A DNA stretch of 64,000 bases from Castellaniella sp049673105. Lineage in GTDB: Bacteria > Pseudomonadota > Gammaproteobacteria > Burkholderiales > Burkholderiaceae_B. The stretch covers positions 25,717 through 89,716 of the forward strand of contig NZ_JBATXG010000003.1 of the NCBI RefSeq assembly GCF_049673105.1, written 5' to 3'. The notes below the pieces were generated by a model that made no database searches, was not told where the DNA came from, and saw nothing but the letters and a program-made list of their open reading frames with translations. Position numbers and translations under genes: made by a program. Shown here one piece after another: positions 16,492 through 25,208 of the stretch (position 1 is the stretch's first letter; each line of letters opens with the position of its first letter).

Positions 16492-17717
16492 CAGCTGACC
16501 TCGAAAGTTTCCGTGCGGGTATAGCCGCCCTCGATGCCAAAGGCGGCCAGGCCGCCTTGCGCTTCGATGGCCTTGCGCACGTAGCGGTCGTCCACCAGGT
16601 CGCGCGCGGCGTGGGCAGGGTCCAGTTCCTTCAGAAAGGCGTTTTCGCCCAGGACGTAGGTGTCCTTCAGCAGCGACACCAGTTTTTCCGTGTAACTGGG
16701 GTAGGGATAGGGGCGGAAGTCGATGCGAAGTTCATTCCAGTCGGTATGGCGGATGGCGCCGCTTTTGGCGTAGGCGGCATCGCGCTCGGCAGAGGGCAGC
16801 AGCACCCGCGCCAGGGTGGAGGCGTCGTGCGGGGTATAGGCGGACGGATTGTCGCGGGCCAGGATCTTGACCGTGTCTTCGCGGTGATGGCGTACCCAGG
16901 CTTGGGCCTGGACGATGCCGTTGACCACTTTTTGCGACCATTCCGGGCGTTCTTGCAGGTCCCGTTCGTGCATGGTGACCACGCAGCAGGCGTGGTTGCG
17001 CCAGACGTCGCCGGTAAATCGCCAGACCTTGCCTACGCCCAGCTCTTCGGCCTTGGCGTTGAAGGGCTCGGCCACGATGTAGCCGGAAATCCGCTTGCTG
17101 CCCAGCGCCGGCAGCATGTCGCCGGGCGACATGACGACCAGTTTCACTTGTTTTTTCGTCGGTTCGCCTTCGTTGATGAATTCCAGCCCCGCCTGGCGCA
17201 AGATGGCCTGCAGCACGATGTTGTGCACCGAATACCAGAAGGGAATGGCGACCGTCGTGCCGCCCAGGTCCTCCAGAGCGTTGACGGTCGGCAGCACGGT
17301 CAGGCAGGAACCCTCGGTGTGGTTCCAGGCCACGACCTTGGCGGGCGATTGGCTGCCGTAACGCGACCAGATGGTCATGGGCATCAGCAGGTGGACCACG
17401 TTCACCTGGCCGCTCAGAAAGGCTTCGACGATCTGCGACCAGCTGCGAAAACGCCGGGGCGGCTCGACTTTCAGCCCCTGTTGTTCGAACAGGCCGTTGT
17501 GGTGGGCGATCAGCAGAGGCGTGGCGTCCGTGATGGGCAGGTAGCCGATGCGTACGGGGGCATCGGGTTCCGCGGCGTGCGCCAGGCGACCGGCCTGCAG
17601 CAGCGGCAGCGCGCCGGCGGCGGTGAACATGGCCGACAGCTTCAGGAATTGGCGGCGGCGGGCCAGGGTGCTGTCGGCTTCGCCGCAGCAGGCGTCAAAC
17701 AGTTTGAATCGTGTCAT
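16491..17717 (-). CDS. Tat-exported NrtA/CmpA-like ABC substrate-binding protein
   Basis: A 408-residue periplasmic binding protein. The start at 17717 overlaps the ATPase stop (ATGA). A twin-arginine signal RRRQFLKLSAMFTAAGALPLL is visible at residues 20-40, preceded by a 20-residue n-region that carries two adjacent cysteines (DACCGEADS). The mature protein begins VRIGYLPITDATPLLIAHHNGLF, the NrtA/CmpA/SsuA pattern. Export through Tat suggests the protein folds before export, as with some NrtA-family proteins. The ligand is not predictable; the neighbouring flavoprotein suggests an organic compound rather than nitrate. Confidence 0.88.
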   Translation of the reverse strand: MTRFKLFDACCGEADSTLARRRQFLKLSAMFTAAGALPLLQAGRLAHAAEPDAPVRIGYLPITDATPLLIAHHNGLFEQQGLKVEPPRRFRSWSQIVEAFLSGQVNVVHLLMPMTIWSRYGSQSPAKVVAWNHTEGSCLTVLPTVNALEDLGGTTVAIPFWYSVHNIVLQAILRQAGLEFINEGEPTKKQVKLVVMSPGDMLPALGSKRISGYIVAEPFNAKAEELGVGKVWRFTGDVWRNHACCVVTMHERDLQERPEWSQKVVNGIVQAQAWVRHHREDTVKILARDNPSAYTPHDASTLARVLLPSAERDAAYAKSGAIRHTDWNELRIDFRPYPYPSYTEKLVSLLKDTYVLGENAFLKELDPAHAARDLVDDRYVRKAIEAQGGLAAFGIEGGYTRTETFEVS

Positions 17718-18544
17718 TGGGGTCTCGGTAAACGGGCGCTGCGCAGGGTTTGCAGAATCTGGACGCGCAATTCGGTCAGTGCGGCGCTGGTGTCGTCTCT
17801 GGGGTGTGCTTGGCTGATGGACCACCGGCCGATCAGGCGCCCAGGCTGGCTGCCGATCAACAGGATGCGGTCAGCCAGCAGCAGGGCTTCGTCGATGTCG
17901 TGCGTCACCAGAATGGCCGCCGCCTGGTGCTGGGATCGGATCTGCAGCAGCAGGGTCTGCATCTCGTGGCGGGTGACTTCATCCAGGGCGCTGAAGGGTT
18001 CGTCCAGCAATAGGATTTGGGGCGCGCGGGCCAGCGTGCGGGCCAAAGAAGCCCGTTGCGCCATGCCGCCCGACAGCTCGTCGGGATAGCGCGTGCGGGC
18101 GGATTGCAGACCGACTTCGCTGATGGCCTGCTGGACGCGCTGCCGGCGGGTCGCGTCGTCCAGTTTGGGCTGGTGGCGAAAATCCAGGCCAAAGGCCACG
18201 TTCTCTTCCAGGGTCAGCCAGGGCAGCAGGCTGGGGTCCTGGAATACCAGTCCCAGGGCCGGGTCGGGGCCGTTTAGCGGGCGGCCCTTGATCCTGATCT
18301 CGCCCGCCTGGGCGGCTTGCAACCCGGCTAGCACGCGCAGCAGCGACGATTTTCCTACTCCGCTGGGGCCCAGCAGGGCAATGATTTCACCTGGCTGCAG
18401 TTCCAGGGAAAAGTCCGTCAGCACGGTCGTTGCGGCCTCGCGGCGGCTGGTCGCATAGCCCAGGGAAATGGCCTGGGCGCTCAGCAGGCTGCTCTGTTCG
18501 GGGGCCGCGTTGGCGGCGGAAGGCGCTAGGGCGGCTGCGCTCAT
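17714..18544 (-). CDS. ABC transporter ATPase, nitrate/sulfonate/taurine (SsuB/TauB/NrtD) type
   Basis: A 276-residue ATPase that powers the adjacent permease. Walker A GPSGVGKS is at residues 59-66. The signature is LSGGMAQRASLARTLA and Walker B is ILLLDEPFSALDEVTR, with the H-loop in LVTHDIDEALLLADRI. The start at 18544 lies one base after the stop of the flavoprotein gene, indicating coupling. The first 25 residues are Ala-rich and not part of the nucleotide-binding domain. Confidence 0.92.
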   Translation of the reverse strand: MSAAALAPSAANAAPEQSSLLSAQAISLGYATSRREAATTVLTDFSLELQPGEIIALLGPSGVGKSSLLRVLAGLQAAQAGEIRIKGRPLNGPDPALGLVFQDPSLLPWLTLEENVAFGLDFRHQPKLDDATRRQRVQQAISEVGLQSARTRYPDELSGGMAQRASLARTLARAPQILLLDEPFSALDEVTRHEMQTLLLQIRSQHQAAAILVTHDIDEALLLADRILLIGSQPGRLIGRWSISQAHPRDDTSAALTELRVQILQTLRSARLPRPQ

Positions 18545-18545
18545 C

Positions 18546-19649
18546 TCAGGCCGCCTGGCGTTGTTCCAGCGCATGGATTTCCTTGCGCAGGTGTTTCAGG
18601 GCCGGGGTGACGATGGCCACGAACAGAGCTTCGCGCAGCCGGCGCTGGGCGGGGCTGCTCATCAGATAGCCGGCGGCGCCGGCATGCAGAGCGGCGGACT
18701 GGGTGGCTCGCAGGCTCAGTTCCGATCCCAGAGCGCGGGCGCGCAGGACGCTGAGCAGTGGCGCGTCCCGGCCCTGCAATGCCAGCTCGCGAGTCCGAGC
18801 CACCAGTTGCTGCAAATCGCGCTCCAGATCGCCTTCCTGGTCATCCAGATAGCTGTTCACGTGCTGCAGCCGCTGATTGGTGGCGTGGATGGTGTCCAGG
18901 CTGGCCTGGACCAGGCCGGCGCCCATGCCGATCTGCATCAACAGGAAACCGGGTTTGAAGCCCTGCACGTAGGCATCGAAGCCCTCGGGGCCGGACAGCA
19001 CATCCTGCGGCGGCACGAAAAGGTCTTTCAGGCGCACGCCATAGGTGCCGCTGCCTTCCAGGCCTGCAAACGTCGGGCAGGCCCGCAACGTCAGGCCATC
19101 GGCGCCGGGCGGAACGGCAAACATGACGTAGCCGCCCTCATCCAGGGCCGCGGCGACGATCAGCAGGTGGTCCGGCCCCAGGTTCGAGACCCAGGGCAGG
19201 GCGCCGCTGATGCGATAGCCATCGCCTTCCCGGTGGCCGCGCAGATTGATGCGTTCGATGCCGGCCAGATGCTTGACGGCGTTGGACATGCCGGTGCCGG
19301 CCAGCAGACGACCGCTGGCGATGGCCTGCAGGTAGCGATCTTTGACGGCCTGATTGTCGCTGCGGTGCAGATACCAGGCGCAGGTGGCCTGGCACCAGGT
19401 CAGGAAGGAGGTCGATCCGCAGGTGCGGGCGACCCGGGCGATGATGTCGATCTGGGCGGGCAGGTCGCCGCCCAGGCCGCTAGCTTCGAGCGGCAGGGCG
19501 GCGCCAAAGCCGCCCAGGCTACCCAGCGCCCGCATGAAGTCGCCGGGGTACAGGCCCTGATCGATGGCCTCGACCTGGGGGGCCAGGGTGTCGCGGATCA
19601 ATTGATCGATTCTGTCGTCCGTGCCGGCAGGCTGTGCTGCGTGTGTCAT
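18546..19649 (-). CDS. Acyl-CoA-dehydrogenase-like flavoprotein (possible monooxygenase)
   Basis: A 367-residue protein with the acyl-CoA dehydrogenase fold: helical N-terminal domain with GFGAALPLEASGLGGD, a central beta domain (GYRISGALPWVSNLGPDHLLI) and a C-terminal helical domain. The usual catalytic glutamate segment near the C-terminus (YEGT-like) is not seen; the equivalent region reads HAGAAGYLMSSPAQRRLREALF. Loss of that base is shared with flavin-dependent oxygenases of this fold such as DszC and SfnC. It sits between an AhpD-like gene and an anion-type ABC transporter, so oxygenation of an imported organosulfur or similar compound is a reasonable inference. A true dehydrogenase is not excluded. 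Confidence 0.8.
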   Translation of the reverse strand: MTHAAQPAGTDDRIDQLIRDTLAPQVEAIDQGLYPGDFMRALGSLGGFGAALPLEASGLGGDLPAQIDIIARVARTCGSTSFLTWCQATCAWYLHRSDNQAVKDRYLQAIASGRLLAGTGMSNAVKHLAGIERINLRGHREGDGYRISGALPWVSNLGPDHLLIVAAALDEGGYVMFAVPPGADGLTLRACPTFAGLEGSGTYGVRLKDLFVPPQDVLSGPEGFDAYVQGFKPGFLLMQIGMGAGLVQASLDTIHATNQRLQHVNSYLDDQEGDLERDLQQLVARTRELALQGRDAPLLSVLRARALGSELSLRATQSAALHAGAAGYLMSSPAQRRLREALFVAIVTPALKHLRKEIHALEQRQAA

Positions 19650-19665
19650 GGTGCGTCCTTGCCGC

Positions 19666-20208
19666 TCAGGCGTAGGCTTGGAGTTCCGGATTGATGGGAG
19701 TGCGAGCCAGGTTGTTGGCGTAGTTGCACAGGGTGGCCAGGCTGACGCCCAGGACGACATCGAGGGCCTGGGCGTCGGTATAGCCGGCGGCCTTCAGGTC
19801 GTTCAAGGCGTCGTCGGACACCTGGCCGCGGTGTTCCAGCACTTGCAGGGTGAATTGGGCCAAGGCGTTTTGTTTGGGGTCGGACAGGGCCTGGGTGCCG
19901 CGCAGGGCGTCGATCAGTTCCTGGGGCAGTTGCAGTTTCTTGGCGGCGATCTTGGTGTGACCGGCGACGCAGAAGCCGCAACCGTTATAGGTGGCGGCGG
20001 TGATCTGGACGATTTCCCGTTCGGTGGGGGTGAGGCTGTTGCGACCGTTGATGGCGCCGACGACCTGGTAGGTTTCCAAGGCTGTCGGGGCGTTGGCCAG
20101 GACGCCCAGCAGGTTGGGCAGGAAGCCGCTGGCTTTTTCGGCGTTGCGCAGGCGTTCTTGGGCCTCGGCGGGGGCGGATTCGACGGACTGGATGGGAAGG
20201 CGGCTCAT
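19666..20208 (-). CDS. Carboxymuconolactone decarboxylase / AhpD-like family protein
   Basis: A 180-residue protein of the CMD/AhpD fold. The peroxidase-type active site is visible as EREIVQITAATYNGCGFCVAGH, that is Glu, then Cys-x-x-Cys-x3-His. This favours an AhpD-like thiol peroxidase over the lactone decarboxylase itself. It is the first gene of the operon; the next gene starts 16 bases on with an AAGGA ribosome site. Partnered with a flavoprotein it may detoxify peroxide or a reactive product, which is inference. Confidence 0.88.
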   Translation of the reverse strand: MSRLPIQSVESAPAEAQERLRNAEKASGFLPNLLGVLANAPTALETYQVVGAINGRNSLTPTEREIVQITAATYNGCGFCVAGHTKIAAKKLQLPQELIDALRGTQALSDPKQNALAQFTLQVLEHRGQVSDDALNDLKAAGYTDAQALDVVLGVSLATLCNYANNLARTPINPELQAYA

Positions 20209-20258
20209 GGTGTTGGGAGTGAACTAGGTTTAGACCTGTTCATTCTATGGAGCCTGGT

Positions 20259-20281
20259 TCTCATAGCGAACGACTATAAGA
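20259..20281 (-). promoter_or_regulatory. Candidate LysR-type activator site upstream of the AhpD/flavoprotein/ABC operon
   Basis: On the minus strand TCTTATAG-N7-CTATGAGA is an 8-7-8 inverted repeat with one mismatch, 51 bases before the first start codon. A TAGAAT -10 lies at 20242-20247, and the poor -35 (TTCGCT) falls inside the repeat. An activator overlapping a weak -35 is typical of LysR-type control; CysB-like sulfur control is a guess from the operon content. Confidence 0.45.
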
Positions 20282-20363
20282 GAATTAAATTATTCAGGAT
20301 TGGAATATAGGGTGGTCTCCGAGGCTTGGGGCGGTGTTGGCCGGAGTGATACGGGGGGCGTGC

Positions 20364-22274
20364 TTACAGCGCTTCGATTTCCGTCTGGATGTCCAGCCAT
20401 TCTTCTTCGGCGGTTTGCAAGGCCTTGCTGAGTTCGCCGTGTTCGGCCAAGAGGCCGGGGCGGTCGTCCTTGTGCGCGTCGGTGTAGAAGGCGGGATCGG
20501 CGATCAGGGCGTCCAGTTCGGCCAGCCGGGTCTGGGCGCGGGTCATGGCGTCTTCGATCTTTTTCAGGCGGGTTTCCAGGGGCTTGCGGCGGGCGGCCAG
20601 TTGTTGGCGGGCCTGGGCTTCTTCGCGGCGCTGGGCTTTGCGATCGGGGGCGGGGGCAGCGGTGGCTCGGGCGGCCTGATTTTGCTGGGTTTGGCGCTGC
20701 TGCAGCCAGTCCCGGTAGTCTTCCAGGTCGCCGTCGAAGGGCTGGATCTGGCCGTCGGCCACGATCCAGAAGGTATCGACGGTGGTGCGCAGCAGATGCC
20801 GGTCGTGCGAGACCAGCAGGACGCTGCCGGGGAATTCGGCCAGGGCGCGGGCCAGGGCCTCGCGGGTGTCCACGTCCAGGTGATTGCTGGGTTCGTCCAA
20901 CAGCAGCAGATTGGGTTTGCGCCAGACGATCAGGGCTAGAGCCAGTCGGGCTTTTTCGCCGCCTGAAAAGGGCGCTACGGGCTGGGTGACCATGTCGCCG
21001 CCGAAGCCGAAGCGGCCCAGCATATTGCGCAGTTCTTGTTCCCGTGTGTCGGGGGCGATACGGGCGAAATGCTGCAGCGGGCTGGATTCGGGATCCAGCA
21101 CATCCAGTTGTTGCTGGGCGAAATAGCCGATTTCCAGGCCCTTGGCAGGCTGCATGTGGCCGGCCAACGGGGCCAGTTCCTGGGCCAGGGTCTTGACCAG
21201 GGTACTTTTGCCGGCGCCGTTGACGCCCAGGATGCCGATGCGGCTGCCGCCGCGCACCATCAGGCTGATGTCCTTCAGGATGGTGCGCGGTTCGCCGCCG
21301 GCGGGGTTGGCGTACCCCAGGGTTGCGTCGTCCAGGCGCAGCAGCACGTCGGGGGTCTGGACGGGGTCCGGCAGACGGATGTCGATGCCGGATTCCACGG
21401 CCAGGGGGGCCAGGGTCTGCATGCGGGACAGGGCTTTGACCCGGCTTTGCGCCTGTTTGGCTTTGGATGCCTTGGCCTTGAAGCGATCGATAAAGGCTTG
21501 CAGATGGGCGGTTTCGCGCGCCTGTTTCTGGCGGGCCAGTTGGTTCTGGCGCAGGCGCTCGGCGCGCTGTTCCAGGAAGTCTTCGTAGCCGCCCTTGTAG
21601 CGGATCAGCTTGCCGCTTTCAAAGTGCAGAATGACGCGGGCGACCGTATCCAGGAATTCCGTGTCGTGCGAAATCAGCAGGACGGTGCCGGGATAGCTGT
21701 TCAGCCAGCGCTCCAGCCACAGCATGGCATCCAGGTCCAGATGGTTGGTGGGTTCGTCCAGCAGTAGCAGGTCTGATGGCGCCATCAGGGCGCGGGCCAG
21801 GGCGATGCGCATCTGCCAGCCGCCGGAAAAACTGGCGACGGGGCGGGCCCATTCATCGGGCGCGAAACCCAGGCCGGCCAGCAATTGCTCGGCGCGGGAT
21901 GGGGCGCTCCAGGCCTCGGCCTCGACCAGCGCGGATTCGAGTTCGGCGATCTGCTGGCCCTGATCCGGGTGCAGGGCGGCGCGTTGCGCCTGCAGGTCGC
22001 GCAGGTGGCGGTCGCCGTCGATGACGAATTCGCGGGCGGCACGGTCTGTGTCGTGCAAAATCTGTTCGACGCTGGCCAAACGCCATGAGGCGGGCATGTC
22101 CACGGCCCCGGCGTCGGGGTCGATCTGGCCCTGCAGCAGAGCGAAGAGCGACGATTTTCCCGCCCCGTTCTTGCCGACGAAGCCCACGCGTTCGCCCGGA
22201 TGCACGACAAATTCGGCGTCTTCCAGCAGAACCTTGACGCCGCGCCGCAGGGTCAGGTCACTGGCGCGGATCAC
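20364..22274 (-). CDS. ABC-F family ATPase (YheS-like ribosome-associated translation factor)
   Basis: A 636-residue soluble protein with two ABC ATPase domains and no membrane segments. First Walker A GKNGAGKS is at residues 34-41, with LLLDEPTNHLDLDAMLWLE; the second is GVNGAGKST with LLLDEPSNHLDVDTREALA. The P-site-type linker between them is charged and Arg/Lys rich (about 230-290). The C-terminus is a long coiled coil (about 530-636, rich in Gln, Arg, Glu), as in YheS and Uup. Length matches YheS (about 637). Its start overlaps the prmB stop. YheS-type factors act on stalled ribosomes. Confidence 0.9.
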   Translation of the reverse strand: MIRASDLTLRRGVKVLLEDAEFVVHPGERVGFVGKNGAGKSSLFALLQGQIDPDAGAVDMPASWRLASVEQILHDTDRAAREFVIDGDRHLRDLQAQRAALHPDQGQQIAELESALVEAEAWSAPSRAEQLLAGLGFAPDEWARPVASFSGGWQMRIALARALMAPSDLLLLDEPTNHLDLDAMLWLERWLNSYPGTVLLISHDTEFLDTVARVILHFESGKLIRYKGGYEDFLEQRAERLRQNQLARQKQARETAHLQAFIDRFKAKASKAKQAQSRVKALSRMQTLAPLAVESGIDIRLPDPVQTPDVLLRLDDATLGYANPAGGEPRTILKDISLMVRGGSRIGILGVNGAGKSTLVKTLAQELAPLAGHMQPAKGLEIGYFAQQQLDVLDPESSPLQHFARIAPDTREQELRNMLGRFGFGGDMVTQPVAPFSGGEKARLALALIVWRKPNLLLLDEPSNHLDVDTREALARALAEFPGSVLLVSHDRHLLRTTVDTFWIVADGQIQPFDGDLEDYRDWLQQRQTQQNQAARATAAPAPDRKAQRREEAQARQQLAARRKPLETRLKKIEDAMTRAQTRLAELDALIADPAFYTDAHKDDRPGLLAEHGELSKALQTAEEEWLDIQTEIEAL

Positions 22275-23167
22275 GCCGTCAGCTGCGCGCGGCGCAGCAG
22301 CAGGATCTGGTCGCTGGCGGTTTCCGTGCTCAGCCAGACGGGGTCCAGATCCGGGAATGCCGCCTGGAAATGCGCCTGTTCGTGGCCGATCTCCAGCACC
22401 AGCAGGCCGTCGTCCGTCAGGTGCTCAGGGGCTTTCGTCAGGATGCGCCGCACCAGATCCATGCCATCCTGGCCGCCGGCCAGGGCCATGCGCGGCTCGT
22501 GCCGATATTCGGGCGGCAGCGCCGTCATGGCCTGGCTGTTGACGTAGGGCGGATTGCAGATGATCAGGTCGTAGCGGCGATCGCCGGGGATCTGGGCGAA
22601 CAGATCGCTGCGCAGCGCCTGCACGCGGCCCTGCAGTTCGTGCAGGGCGATGTTCGATTGCGTGACCGCCAGGGCGTCGGGTGACAGGTCGACCGCATCC
22701 ACCTGAGCGTCCTCGAAGGCCAGGGCCGCCAGAATCGCCAGACAGCCCGATCCGGTGCACAGATCCAGCACGCGCGTCACGGCGTCGGGGTCTTCGATCC
22801 AGGGCGTCAGTTGTTCGGCCAGCAGTTCGGCGATCGGCGATCGCGGCACGATCACGCGCTCGTCCACCAGAAAACGCTCACCTTGCAGCCAAGCCTCGCC
22901 CGTCAGGTAGGCGGCGGGCTTGCGGCTGTTGACCCGTTCGTGGATCAGGTCGACGCAGCGCTGGCGTTCGCGTTCCAGCAGGCGCGCATCCAGAAAGGGT
23001 TCCAGCGTGTCCAGGGGCAGGTGCAGAGAATGCAGCAACAGATAGACGGCCTCGTCCCAGGCATTGTCGCTGCCATGACCAAAGACCAGATTGGCGCCGC
23101 GAAAGCGGGTCACGGCCCAGCGCAGCAAGTCGCGCAGGGTCAGCAGTTCGGTATGGGGAGAAGCCAT
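22271..23167 (-). CDS. prmB: 50S ribosomal protein L3 N5-glutamine methyltransferase
   Basis: SAM-dependent methyltransferase of the HemK family. The 298-residue protein has the SAM motif VLDLCTGSGCLAIL and the catalytic NPPY in YDLIICNPPYVNSQ. The N-terminal helical domain (DLLRWAVTRFRGANLVFGHGSDNAWDEAVYLLLHSL) is PrmB-specific and separates it from PrmC, which modifies release factors. It lies 48 bases after dapE and overlaps the ABC-F gene, so a ribosomal-protein modifier and a ribosome-binding ATPase are translationally linked. Confidence 0.94.
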   Translation of the reverse strand: MASPHTELLTLRDLLRWAVTRFRGANLVFGHGSDNAWDEAVYLLLHSLHLPLDTLEPFLDARLLERERQRCVDLIHERVNSRKPAAYLTGEAWLQGERFLVDERVIVPRSPIAELLAEQLTPWIEDPDAVTRVLDLCTGSGCLAILAALAFEDAQVDAVDLSPDALAVTQSNIALHELQGRVQALRSDLFAQIPGDRRYDLIICNPPYVNSQAMTALPPEYRHEPRMALAGGQDGMDLVRRILTKAPEHLTDDGLLVLEIGHEQAHFQAAFPDLDPVWLSTETASDQILLLRRAQLTA

Positions 23168-23215
23168 GTCGGGCGAGTGCGTTCCGATGGAGCAGGGGCG
23201 GCGCCGTGGCGCGGA

Positions 23216-24364
23216 TCAGCTGTGTCCCGCGTCGGGCAGCAACGTTTCCAGGACCCTGCGATAAATGTTTTTCAGGGGGACCAGGTTGTCCAGGGGCAGG
23301 CATTCTCCCACCTGGTGTATGGTCCGGTTCAAAGGGCCGAACTCGACGACCTGCGGACACAGGCGGGCGATGAAGCGACCGTCGGACGTGCCGCCGGTGG
23401 TCGAGAGTTCCGCCCGCACACCGGTTTCATCCGAGATGGCCGATTGTAGCGCAGCGCATAGCGGCCCTTGCGGGGTCAGAAACGGCAGCCCGCTGAGCGT
23501 CCAGGTGATGTGGTAGTCCAGCCCGTGACGTGCCAGGATGGCGTGCACGCGCGCCTGCAATCCGTCTGGCGTACTGGCGGTGGAAAAACGGAAATTGCAG
23601 TCGATGACGGCTTCGCCGGGAATGACATTGCCCGCGCCCGTGCCGGCATGCAGATTGGACACCTGGAAGGTCGTGGGCGGGAAGTAGACATTGCCTTCGT
23701 CCCAGCGAACAGTGCTTAGTTCGGCCAGCGCAGGGGCCAGTTCGTGGATGGGGTTGCGGGCCAGATGCGGGTAGGCCACATGACCCTGGATGCCGCGCAC
23801 CGTGATGCGCGCCGACATCGAACCCCGCCGCCCGTTTTTAATCGTGTCGCCCAGCCGGTCGCCCGAGGTGGGTTCGCCGACGATGCAGTAGTCCAGCGTA
23901 TCGCCGCGGGATTCCAGGACGCGGCAGACGTGCACGGTGCCGTCGGTGGCCGGGCCTTCTTCGTCGGATGTCAGCAGCAGGGCGATGGACCCTGTGTGCT
24001 GCGGATGGGCGGCGGTGAATTCCTCGACGGCCACGACAAAGGCGGCCACGGATGTTTTCATGTCGGCGGCGCCCCGGCCCACCAGCATGCCATCGGTCTC
24101 GGTCGGCTCGAAAGGTGGGCTGGGCCAGGCGGATTCGGGGCCGGGCGGGACGACGTCGGTGTGGCCGGCAAACACCAGCAGGGGGGCGTTGGCGCCGCGC
24201 CGCGCCCACAGATTGCTGACGCCGCCGCTGGGCAGCGATTCGCAGGTGAAGCCCAGGGGGCCAAGCCGCTGAGCGATCAGGTCCTGGCAACCGGCATCGT
24301 CGGGCGTGACCGAGGGGCGGGCAATCAGCGCATGGGCCAGCGCGCGGACATCGGCATCAGCCAT
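23216..24364 (-). CDS. dapE: Succinyl-diaminopimelate desuccinylase
   Basis: Zinc-dependent M20 amidohydrolase that releases LL-diaminopimelate and succinate, a late step of lysine and peptidoglycan precursor synthesis. The 382-residue protein shows metal ligands in LLVFAGHTDVVPPG, GRGAADMK and LLTSDEEGPATDGT (catalytic Glu pair), plus the dimerisation domain and the C-terminal ligand His in GPLNRTIHQVGE. It begins one base after the dapD stop. Confidence 0.97.
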   Translation of the reverse strand: MADADVRALAHALIARPSVTPDDAGCQDLIAQRLGPLGFTCESLPSGGVSNLWARRGANAPLLVFAGHTDVVPPGPESAWPSPPFEPTETDGMLVGRGAADMKTSVAAFVVAVEEFTAAHPQHTGSIALLLTSDEEGPATDGTVHVCRVLESRGDTLDYCIVGEPTSGDRLGDTIKNGRRGSMSARITVRGIQGHVAYPHLARNPIHELAPALAELSTVRWDEGNVYFPPTTFQVSNLHAGTGAGNVIPGEAVIDCNFRFSTASTPDGLQARVHAILARHGLDYHITWTLSGLPFLTPQGPLCAALQSAISDETGVRAELSTTGGTSDGRFIARLCPQVVEFGPLNRTIHQVGECLPLDNLVPLKNIYRRVLETLLPDAGHS

Positions 24365-24365
24365 C

Positions 24366-25187
24366 TCAGGCCCTCAGCAGGTCGTTGATGCTGGTCTTGG
24401 CGCGGGTCTGGGCGTCGACGCGCTTGACGATCACCGCGCAGGCCAGGCTGTGGCTGCCGTCAGCGGCGGGCAGGGAACCCGGCACCACGACGGACCCCGA
24501 CGGGACCCGACCGTAATGAATCTCGCCCGTCGTGCGGTCGTAGATTTTCGTGCTTTGTGAAATGAAAACGCCCATCGCCAGGACGCTGTTTTCCTCGACC
24601 ACCACGCCCTCGACAATTTCGGAGCGGGCGCCGATGAAGCAGTTGTCTTCGATGATGGTCGGGCCGGCCTGCAGCGGTTCCAGCACGCCGCCGATGCCCA
24701 CGCCGCCGGATAGATGCACGTGGCGACCGATCTGGGCGCAAGATCCCACCGTCGCCCAGGTGTCCACCATCGAGCCTTCGCCCACGCGGGCGCCGATGTT
24801 CACGTAAGACGGCATCAACACCACATCGGGGGCGATATAGGCGCCCCGCCGCACAGTGGCCGTGGGCACGACCCGGATGCCGGACTGCTGAAAATCGGCG
24901 GGGGAGTAATCCTGGAACTTCAGCGGAACCTTGTCGTAGTACAGCTGAGGGGACTGGCCCATGACGCGGTTGTTCGTCAGGCGAAAGGACAGCAATACCG
25001 CTTTTTTCAGCCATTGATGCACCTGCCACTGACCATCGATTTTTTCGGCCACCCGCAGCGTGCCGTCATCCAGCCCCGCCAAGGTGTGTTCGATGGCCTG
25101 GGCCAGCGCGCCAGGTGTCAGGCCGGACGAGATCGTGGCCCGGTCTTCCCAGGCGGATTCGATGAGGTTCTGGTGAGCAGTGTGCAT
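24366..25187 (-). CDS. dapD: Tetrahydrodipicolinate N-succinyltransferase
   Basis: Transfers succinyl from succinyl-CoA to tetrahydrodipicolinate, committing to the succinylase branch of DAP synthesis. The 273-residue protein has the left-handed beta-helix of hexapeptide repeats (for example VGIGGVLEPLQAGPTIIEDNCFIGARSEIVEGVVVEENSVLAMGV, shown here as the region about residues 150-205) and the acceptor-site segment MPSYVNIGARVGEGSMVDTWA. The ATG at 25187 is used; the longer frame to 25298 runs through a regulatory inverted repeat. The dapC aminotransferase of the pathway is not in the window. Confidence 0.96.
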   Translation of the reverse strand: MHTAHQNLIESAWEDRATISSGLTPGALAQAIEHTLAGLDDGTLRVAEKIDGQWQVHQWLKKAVLLSFRLTNNRVMGQSPQLYYDKVPLKFQDYSPADFQQSGIRVVPTATVRRGAYIAPDVVLMPSYVNIGARVGEGSMVDTWATVGSCAQIGRHVHLSGGVGIGGVLEPLQAGPTIIEDNCFIGARSEIVEGVVVEENSVLAMGVFISQSTKIYDRTTGEIHYGRVPSGSVVVPGSLPAADGSHSLACAVIVKRVDAQTRAKTSINDLLRA

Positions 25188-25208
25188 GACGGCGGGACCC
25201 TCGTTGGC

